A DNA stretch of 64,000 nt from Campylobacter portucalensis. GTDB lineage: Bacteria > Campylobacterota > Campylobacteria > Campylobacterales > Campylobacteraceae. Of this stretch, positions 58,001 through 64,000 are shown piece after piece; position 1 is the stretch's first letter, and every line of letters starts with the position of its first letter. The DNA lies in assembly GCF_009690845.1 (NCBI RefSeq), contig NZ_VWSJ01000004.1, positions 50,252 through 114,251 of the forward strand, given 5' to 3'. Under the pieces are notes generated by a model. The model searched no databases, was not told the DNA's origin, and worked only from the letters and a program-made list of their open reading frames with translations. Position numbers and translations under genes: made by a program.

Positions 58001-58713
58001 CCTCAGGTGCTGTCTCTGTAGGTGATTTAGAAAATGGTATAACTAGACAAATCACAGGTGTGGCAGCAGGCAGAGAAGATAGCGATGCAGTGAATGTGGC
58101 TCAATTAAAAAGATTATCAAATGTTTTAAACAAAAATGTGGCTTCTAATGTAGAGAGCAAATATGATAAAAACCCACAAGCAACAGGCAAAAATTCATTT
58201 GCAGCTGCACCTGGATCAAAAGCGATTGCGGATGAATCAACAGCTATTGGTGTAGGAGCAGAAGCTGGCGGTAAAAATTCAGTAGCTTTAGGATTTGGTT
58301 CAACAACACAAATTGGAGTTGATGAAAAAGGTAATCCTATCCACAGAGATAATGTAGTATCAGTTGGATCTCCAACAAATGAGAGGGTTATATCAAATGT
58401 AGCTCCTGGAGTATTGGGCACAGATGCTGTAAATTTAAACCAACTAAATGCAGCTTATAAGACAATACAAGAGTTAAGAGAGGATGCATTTGCAGGCATT
58501 GCTTCTGCAGCTGCTATTGGATCGCTACCACAATCTACCATCCCAGGCAAAAGACTTATATCTTTAGGTTCTAGTCATTATAAAGGAGAGAATGCTTATG
58601 CTATTGGATTTAGCGGTTTAAGCGATAATGGTAGATGGATATTTAAAGGTGGATTAAGCTATGATTCGAAAAAGAATAATCTAGTAAGCGGTAGTGTTGG
58701 ATTTTATTTTTAA
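52035..58713 (+). CDS. Phase-variable trimeric autotransporter adhesin (YadA-like), OFF in this copy
   Basis: The only start with a Shine-Dalgarno is the ATG at 52035. Its frame crosses 9 C at 52066-52074 and hits TAA at 52101. With 8 (or 11) C it runs on as PPYFLFFISYTKTCLALAAI, a signal peptide, into the long frame ending at 58713 (about 2,225 aa; the part from GTG 52297 is 2,138 aa). Order: YadA head repeats (SIAIG-type, 52.36-54.1 kb), neck/stalk, a long NTTI-KDG repeat stalk (55.1-56.7 kb), a second head region (57.0-57.4 kb), a 140-aa coiled coil, a third short head and the C-terminal YadA anchor ending in GSVGFYF. Confidence 0.9.
52066..52074 (+). repeat. Poly-C phase-variation tract (9 C)
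   Basis: Nine C in the tenth to fourteenth codons of the adhesin gene. Poly-G/C runs of 8-12 are the standard contingency switches of Campylobacter. Frame counting shows 8 or 11 C would be ON and 9 C is OFF. Confidence 0.85.
55560..56535 (+). repeat. About 720-bp direct duplication in the adhesin stalk
   Basis: The segment around 55629-55815 recurs at 56349-56535 with few changes (shared aaatatcggagtatttgcaa and agcatattctttggtgataa), offset 720 bp. At protein level ISGGESNQSKTTSGNIGVFA and the following KDINLT...GSIFFGDK occur twice. Confidence 0.8.
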
Positions 58714-58738
58714 TTAGTAGCGTTTTAAACGCTACTAA
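58714..58738 (+). terminator. Hairpin after the adhesin gene
   Basis: Perfect 9-bp stem ttagtagcg/cgctactaa with the loop ttttaaa, directly after the stop codon; no long T-run follows. Confidence 0.6.
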
Positions 58739-59950
58739 ATTTACTTAAAATTTGATAGTTTTTCAAGAATTTTGACTTAATATCACTCAATTTTAATATA
58801 AAATTTAAATGATAAGTTCTAAAAGATGAGAAAATGTTCTTAAATTCTTAATTTTATATAACCACATAATTTAAACACATATAAATTTGTATGACAACAA
58901 ATAAGGCTAAATTTAACTCAAAATTTATTTCTTTTGTTGATTTAATAAAATTTAATATCAATCTTTTTATATTGCATCTTAAAAACTCACACTTTATAAT
59001 AAATTACACTGCAAAAATACAAGATAAAACTATATTTTGTTTTAAGTTTGATTTGTCATTTATATAGAACTAAAATAAAAAGCCTTTTAATTTAAATCTA
59101 TTTTAAATATTTCCCTCAAAAATTCTCATTTATATAATTTACTAAAACTTCATTACTCATATCTTTCGCATAGGATTTATCATTAAATTTAATAAATTAA
59201 TAAAAATAGCTTATCTATTTCATTGCTAAATTTAGATATTTTTTTGACTCATTATTAAAAATTTTATTTGTAATATTTTTAAGATATTGTAAATTTAGTT
59301 TTTGATGAAAATGCTTTAAAATCTTCTAAATTTATAGTTGTATTTTAAATTGATTGGAGCTGTTTAGCTAAATTTATCCCACATAATAGACAAGTTTTTA
59401 TTACATATTTCTATCCCATTACTTGCTAATGGCAGTTTGAAATGGTTTTTATATTTGAGTATTTAAATAATTAAAGCAATTCGCCTTAACTCCACCCATT
59501 AGCATAAATTTGCATAATATAAGGATTATTTTTCATATCATTAAGATTTATAGATCATTTTCCATAAGAGTTTAAATTTTGTATGATTTTGTTTATTTAA
59601 TTAGCAGATATGTTTGAGTGCTTGGCTATAATTTATATAAGCTTTTTTACATTTAAGCTCAACTACTTCAAATCGTATCTTTCTCATCTAAATTTAGTCT
59701 AAAATTTAAATCTTCATATAGATATATTGTTTAAAGCGTTTAGTTTTTGTTATCTATGATAATATATTATCGCTTACGTATATATTATGCTTCTATCTTT
59801 ATAAATTTATATGGTTGCCTAAAATTGAAGAAGTAAGAAGTAGATTGTTGGAATGTAATTGATTTTTGTATTGGTTTTATATTTCAACATTTTAAAACAT
59901 AAGCTTTGATTTTTATATATAATCATTAATTTTATTTAAAATATTGAATT
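58739..59950. other. Long non-coding spacer between adhesin and prophage remnant
   Basis: 1.2 kb with no gene I can support on either strand and no clear RNA. The right part probably includes lost prophage sequence beyond gpG. Confidence 0.4.
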
Positions 59951-60367
59951 TTAATTTCTTTTATCGACTGGTAAAAACTCTCTTGCAGGGATTAAAGAGT
60001 TTTTATTTTTACCAGCTTTATTACTTCCAAATTGATGAGTTAAGCCATATTTAAAGCCATTTTTACCCTGTGAATTATTTGAAACCACTACTTTATTATT
60101 TGTAGCATTTATGTACCAGTTATCAGCTAGATTTCCACTACTTCTTAAAATTTTATCACTTTTATTGTTTTTGATTTTTGACTTTTGGGTTATGACTGAC
60201 AAGGCTTTCCACTTTTCCCCAAAAGGGCTTTTTTCATCTTCAAAGCTATGCTCTATCTCATTTCTTAGCATATTTCCTATTGAATTCATTAATGGTTTAG
60301 TATTTAAATTTTTTAAATTTTCTAGTTTTTTTAAAACTTCATCTAAGCCTTTTATTTCTATTGACAT
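59951..60367 (-). CDS. Mu gpG-like virion morphogenesis protein
   Basis: 138 aa. The phage virion morphogenesis (Mu gpG/P2 gpS-like) pattern is seen: SIEIKGLDEVLKKLENL at the start, KSPFGEKWKAL, LRSSGNLADNW, FKYGLTHQFG and the C-terminal IPAREFLP. It acts in head or tail completion. Start: ATG at 60367 with aaaaaagga upstream. It appears complete. It is the last recognisable gene of the leftward prophage remnant. Confidence 0.85.
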   Translation of the reverse strand: MSIEIKGLDEVLKKLENLKNLNTKPLMNSIGNMLRNEIEHSFEDEKSPFGEKWKALSVITQKSKIKNNKSDKILRSSGNLADNWYINATNNKVVVSNNSQGKNGFKYGLTHQFGSNKAGKNKNSLIPAREFLPVDKRN

Positions 60368-60391
60368 TTTTTATCCTTTTTTGGTAAAATA
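60348..60391. repeat. Duplicated gpG leader, copy 1
   Basis: 44 bp covering the first codons and Shine-Dalgarno of gpG. It is identical but for one base to 60584-60627. Read on the plus strand it ends in ttggtaaaata, a promoter-like box just before tRNA-like element 1. Confidence 0.85.
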
Positions 60392-60400
60392 ATTTAAAAT

Positions 60401-60483
60401 CAGATGATTGATGGTCGCAACGCAGTAGCGGGTTGTAGCTTTTTAGCTAGAGAGATTGCAGGTGCAACTCCTGCCGTCATCTG
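60401..60483 (+). ncRNA. tRNA-like element 1
   Basis: 83 nt. An 8-bp acceptor (cagatgat/gtcatctg, last pair U-G) extends outward by four more pairs. The D-arm-like hairpin is cgc-aacgcagta-gcg (60416-60430). Where the anticodon arm should be is a closed hairpin tagct-tttt-agcta (60436-60449). The T-arm is gcagg-tgcaact-cctgc (60458-60474), whose loop differs from the TTCRANY consensus only at position 55. One unpaired C joins the T-stem and acceptor. There is no 7-nt anticodon loop and no CCA. It could be a tRNA mimic or a derelict tRNA gene. Confidence 0.55.
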
Positions 60484-60575
60484 ATTTTTATAAAATGCTT
60501 TTGGTTTATTTCGTTTTTTCTATTTTCCCAGCCGTAACCATATAATTTGTTAAACCAAATTTCTTTAAATCTCAT
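60477..60575 (-). CDS. Possible 32-aa peptide between the tRNA-like elements
   Basis: ATG at 60575 to TGA at 60477: MRFKEIWFNKLYGYGWENRK then a basic tail ending in IKIR. It overlaps the end of a 12-codon frame (60565-60603) that begins like gpG (MSIEIKG) and has the same Shine-Dalgarno. Its stop lies inside the acceptor stem of tRNA-like element 1. Expression is not established. Confidence 0.3.
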   Translation of the reverse strand: MRFKEIWFNKLYGYGWENRKNEINQKHFIKIR

Positions 60576-60583
60576 CTAAAAAA

Positions 60584-60627
60584 CCTTTTATTTCTATTGA
60601 CATTTTTTACCCTTTTTTGGTAAAATA
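60584..60627. repeat. Duplicated gpG leader, copy 2
   Basis: Second copy of the 44-bp leader (one mismatch). On the minus strand it starts a frame reading MSIEIKGFLDEI and stops. On the plus strand ttggtaaaata lies just before tRNA-like element 2. Confidence 0.85.
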
Positions 60628-60635
60628 GCAAATAC

Positions 60636-60717
60636 GAGATAAGAGATGCCGTCAGATGGGAGACCGAGCGACTAAAATAGTCGGTTTATGGCCGGGTTCG
60701 AATCCCGCCCTTATCTC
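60636..60717 (+). ncRNA. tRNA-like element 2
   Basis: 82 nt. Perfect 8-bp acceptor gagataag/cttatctc. D-arm-like gtc-agatggga-gac (60651-60664), with the A14, G18-G19 and A21 pattern of real D-loops. The anticodon place holds a closed hairpin cgacta-aaa-tagtcg (60669-60683). T-arm with canonical loop ttcgaat (60697-60703) and stem ccggg/cccgc (outer pair mismatched). Then one unpaired C as in element 1. No anticodon loop with U33, no CCA. The 3' strand overlaps the last codons of muF on the other strand. Confidence 0.6.
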
Positions 60718-61943
60718 AATCTTATATACCTGCTTTTATCTTTTATCATGCTTTCAAAATCAACTTTTTTAATTTTGTTAATTGTGATTACAAAATTATC
60801 AGTTTTAAATTTCTTAATTATATAGTCTGTTTTTACTATCAAAGAATTTACCATTGCCTTGTCTGCAAGACTTGGATAAAAATATATAATATTTTTATTT
60901 TCTTTATCATAGTAGCAATGTTTAGCAGTGTCAATAACTCTTACTATTTGCTTTATTTCGTTAATGGTTGGTTCTTTTTGTCCTGGTTTAGTATCTCTTA
61001 AAATATGATTTATAGTGTTTTGATAGATAGATATGCTTTTAGCTTTTGGTTTGATATTCAAATTTGATAAAGCTTTGATGATACCCTCTTTTAACTCGCC
61101 TATTTGGGCTATTTGATAGGCTTTTTCTTTTATAATATCGCCACTTGCTAAGGTATCTGTCATCTCATTAAGCCCTTTTTGCCACACATAAATATTTTTT
61201 TCGTGTTCGAAATTTGATATTTTATCTTTTAAAATTTTACTTTCAAAAGCATTTAAAAATTTACCTTTTTTCTCTTTTAAAATTTCATCTATTTTGTCAA
61301 ATTTACCAGGATTATATGCAAAATCTCTATCTGCTATATTTATTAAACCTTTGCTATTTTGTAGCGGTTTTATGTCGTATTCTTTTAGTTCTAAATCATC
61401 TAATACCTGCACCTTGCACCTACACCCCCAACCATTTGGCGGATAGTTTCTATCCCAAAATTTATCCGTTTTTGGTAAAGTTACGCCGTGCATATTTTTA
61501 TGTTCTGGTCTTGTCTTTTTATCTAAAACAGCTACATATCTAAAATAACCCCCAAGGCTATTCATCTGTGAGTCATATCTAGCTTTTGCGTAACTTGTTC
61601 GCATATTTGTATCAAAAATAGTCTTTAAACGCCTTGAGCCTACAAAAATATCTCTTGCTTCTTTTGTTTTTGGATCTATTACTGTAGTTTTACCATACCA
61701 CCCCTTTTTTTTAAGTAGCGGTTTAATGTCTTGTTTCCAATCTTTGAAATTTTTACCGTGTCTGTAAGCATCTTCTAAACTAGTTTTTATATCTGTTAAA
61801 AGATCCATTTTTGTTATCTTAGCTACCGTAAAAACTCTTTTATGAGTATCATGCATTACCTCATCATAATTAAAATGAATTTCAGGGTTTTTTCTACTTA
61901 AATACTCTACAACTTCGCTAGGTTCTTCAAAAAAAGAAATCAT
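60711..61943 (-). CDS. MuF (Mu gp30-like) head morphogenesis protein with a C-terminal nuclease-like domain
   Basis: 410 aa. The first about 240 residues are the Mu F/SPP1 gp7 domain: IFDTNMRTSYAKARYDSQM, then VLDKKTRPEHKNMHGVTLP and NYPPNGWGCRCKVQVL. After a helical linker, the last about 120 residues (SISIYQNTINHILRDTK ... YYDKENKNIIYFYPSL ... TDNFVITINKIKK) resemble the PBECR-type phage nuclease modules found at MuF C-termini; this is my recognition of a weak pattern. It is packaged in Mu-like heads. Its start overlaps the portal gene end by 4 nt. Confidence 0.8.
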   Translation of the reverse strand: MISFFEEPSEVVEYLSRKNPEIHFNYDEVMHDTHKRVFTVAKITKMDLLTDIKTSLEDAYRHGKNFKDWKQDIKPLLKKKGWYGKTTVIDPKTKEARDIFVGSRRLKTIFDTNMRTSYAKARYDSQMNSLGGYFRYVAVLDKKTRPEHKNMHGVTLPKTDKFWDRNYPPNGWGCRCKVQVLDDLELKEYDIKPLQNSKGLINIADRDFAYNPGKFDKIDEILKEKKGKFLNAFESKILKDKISNFEHEKNIYVWQKGLNEMTDTLASGDIIKEKAYQIAQIGELKEGIIKALSNLNIKPKAKSISIYQNTINHILRDTKPGQKEPTINEIKQIVRVIDTAKHCYYDKENKNIIYFYPSLADKAMVNSLIVKTDYIIKKFKTDNFVITINKIKKVDFESMIKDKSRYIRLR

Positions 61944-62755
61944 CTTTTATCCTCTTCAAACATACCATAAATTTTACTATTTGCAACAGCTTTAAACATT
62001 AAATTTTCCATCTCTTCAAGCGGTGCATCATAAAGCCCCATAAACTCATCAAAAGCCTCTTCATATGTATCACATCTATTTAAAATTTCATTTAAAGCCT
62101 TTTCTAACTCATCATCTGTTTTTTTAAGCCCATCGCTAAAATCTTTACTATCTAAGGCTTTATCAAATTTATCTAAATATTTTGGCTTTTTTAAAGACTC
62201 TTTAAACGCCGTTTTATTAGGCTTTAAATTCTCATTTTCGTTTTTCGTTTTTACGAATTCTTTCATTTCTTCTTCATCCAAAATAACACCATAAGTTTTT
62301 TCGATATACTCTTTTGATGGCACAAAACCCATATTAAAAAGCTTTAAATCTCTTTCTGCTAAGTCTAAATCGCCATCTGCTTTACTTATTAAAACTACGT
62401 CTATATCTAAATTTAAGCCGTTTATTTCTTTAAAAATTTTAATCGTTCTTTTAAAAACGTCAAGGACTATATTTTCATCTGAAATTGATATATCCTCTCT
62501 TATTTGGTTATGAATATTTGCAGCCGCTAAACTTCCACTACTTACATTTGACGTTAAATTTCCGCCTAATATTACATTTCTAATTTGTTCATCAAGGTAA
62601 GTTATAAGCTTATCATGAGAGCTATCTTTTCCAGGTTGAGTTATACTTATTTCTTCGTCTTTGTCAATTACTGCAACATCACCACTTAACATCGAAAACA
62701 ACTCTTTTGCTAAGCCCTCAGCATCAAAATCAGTCTTTGCAATAGCCCACGGGCT
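61940..62755 (-). pseudogene. 5'-truncated Mu gp29-like portal protein (DUF935)
   Basis: Only the C-terminal half remains. The frame is open from a TAG near 62760 (FGSPWAIAKTDFDAEGLAKE...) through a TTG at 62701 to the stop at 61940, about 270 codons against about 500 in Mu gp29. The retained part shows DKLITYLDEQIRNVILGGNL and ADGDLDLAERDLKLF of DUF935 portals. It overlaps muF by 4 nt as in Mu. The missing 5' half marks the prophage edge. Confidence 0.75.
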
Positions 62756-64000
62756 GCCAAATTTCTATTTCTTTATAATTTATTTTAAATACATTATGAT
62801 ATTTTACGATTTGTTGGTATGATTTTAGATATTCAACGCAGGGCAATTAAACCTTCAATTAATTAGCTAAATGAAAATTATTTCAAAAAATTAATTTTAA
62901 AAAAAGAATTTTCTAAAAATAATGCTAAAAATAACTGACCATTTATTTAAATTTTTATTAAAAGAAGCTTAATTAAACAGATTAAATGCCGTTTTGCCCT
63001 CTTATTCGTTTAACTCTAAGTTATAATTCATCGCTTTTGCTTTAAATTGCATAAATTTACAAATGTGAAAATATCTTTAAGCTCATATTTTGCTAAATTT
63101 TGCTTTGAATTCTCTTTTATGATATTTTTAATAAGATTATTTTTTTGCTTTTGGCATTAAAATATCTTGTTTTCTAACAAAATAATAAACCTTTTTTCTA
63201 AATCTTTACATAGTTTTTTGGTTTCTTGTAAAACTTCTTATATGTCTTTTTAATTTTGGAATATCGTTGCGTATAGTATCTTATATGATTTTATTTTCTG
63301 TGCTTCCATAATCATGCTAAGACAAACTCTGGCAAATGCAACAATATCTGAGTCATTATCTTGATAAGCCAATACAAAAATCTCTTAAATACGGGCTATA
63401 AATTATTATCAAAGGCGATAGTAGTATTAATTCATGAGTGTTAATATAAAAGCATTACTCAAAATAGGCTTATAATCATAAAATAAATAAAAATATTTAA
63501 GCCAAGAGTATATTAATAAGAAAGTAAAAGAGCAAATCAAAGCATTAAATTTACATAGTCCAAGAGCAGTTAAATCTAAATTTTAATATCACTATGATAA
63601 AAGATAGCGATTCATCAAATAAAACAACATCAATTTATAATGAGATATTTTATATTTTTTATTGCAAATGCTACCAAACAATAAACAGCTCAAGATCGAA
63701 ACTCTTTTTAAAATTTTTATTTTAGGTTTATAGATTATTTTTACTTATGTAGTGCTATTTTTTAGATTAAATTTAAATTTATGCATTTATATGCGAGTCC
63801 AAATTTTCAATAAAGCAAAAGTAAATTGTATCTTTACATTATAATCTTTAAATTTTTTAAATTTATAATTTGGTTATTTTGTAAGATTAAAATTTGGCGA
63901 TAAAATTTTAATAGATATCAAATTTAATTCTTTTGATTGTAAATTTAAGATAGATTGTAATGATTCTTGCTCATTCAAAATCACCACCAACAACCACCAA
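62756..64000. other. Non-coding right end with gene debris
   Basis: No intact gene. A short frame at about 63500-63589 reads LSQEYINKKVKEQIKALNLH and SPRAVKSKF before a stop, and may be a relic of a phage or other gene. 63931-63973 repeats the segment at 7292-7335. Confidence 0.4.

Noticed and set aside
60401..60483. Calling element 1 a simple terminator hairpin for the leftward phage genes
   Set aside because: The outer 12-bp pairing with a T-run would fit, but the inner D-, central and T-arm-like hairpins match element 2 in geometry, which a plain terminator does not explain.
60636..60717. Calling element 2 tRNA(Sec) because of its 8-bp acceptor stem
   Set aside because: There is no UCA anticodon and no 7-nt anticodon loop with U33; the central arm is a closed hairpin with a 3-nt loop, and the D-stem is short.

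Overview
The window is AT-rich chromosomal DNA of a Campylobacter-type epsilonproteobacterium (Campylobacterota). The low GC, the very A/T-skewed codon use, the dxr-cdsA-NFACT gene order, the selenocysteine formate dehydrogenase with its TorD-like chaperone, the PldA type, the carboxynorspermidine dehydrogenase and a long poly-C tract in a surface gene all fit this group. I cannot name the species from sequence alone.

Layout. 0.2-7.3 kb: a decayed membrane-protein gene, then dxr, cdsA and an NFACT protein (leftward), then leuC, mobA and pldA (rightward). 8.1-14.2 kb: an envelope OmpA-like lipoprotein pair, a small anchored protein, xth, a PiT phosphate transporter and an AI-2E family permease. 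15.3-26.1 kb: a leftward operon of a DsbA/DsbL-like oxidase, a DsbI-like partner and five tandem arylsulfate sulfotransferases (ASST) separated by similar stem-loops. 26.5-28.7 kb: a compact controller / adenine methyltransferase / nuclease restriction-modification island. 29.4-35.2 kb: rdgB, a YajR-like MFS transporter, plsC, gltS and carboxynorspermidine dehydrogenase. 36.3-46.7 kb: formate dehydrogenase with an in-frame UGA (selenocysteine) and a bacterial SECIS hairpin, a small Tat protein, a TorD-like chaperone and a polyferredoxin, then divergent selA-selB and a DsbC-like protein. 46.9-51.7 kb: a uracil permease and the molybdate uptake genes modA-mop-modB-modC. 52.0-58.7 kb: one giant trimeric autotransporter adhesin, out of frame at a 9-C tract in this copy (phase OFF). 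59.9-62.8 kb: a Mu-like prophage remnant (gpG, MuF with an extra C-terminal domain, 5'-truncated portal). The remaining spacers are long and hold decayed, mutually related non-coding repeats.

Functional links. SelA and SelB supply and insert the selenocysteine that FdhA needs. ModABC supplies molybdenum and MobA makes the bis-MGD cofactor for the same enzyme. DsbL/DsbI-like proteins should form the disulfide present in the ASSTs. The FDH operon ends at fdhB without fdhC or fdhD.

The most unusual signal lies in the prophage remnant. Two tRNA-shaped RNAs (60401-60483 and 60636-60717) run antisense to the phage genes between muF and gpG. Both have an 8-bp acceptor stem, a D-arm-like and a T-arm-like hairpin, but a closed hairpin with a 3-4 nt loop where an anticodon arm should be. 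Each follows a 44-bp duplicated leader with a promoter-like box. They sit directly beside a MuF protein whose C-terminus resembles phage-borne nuclease domains.
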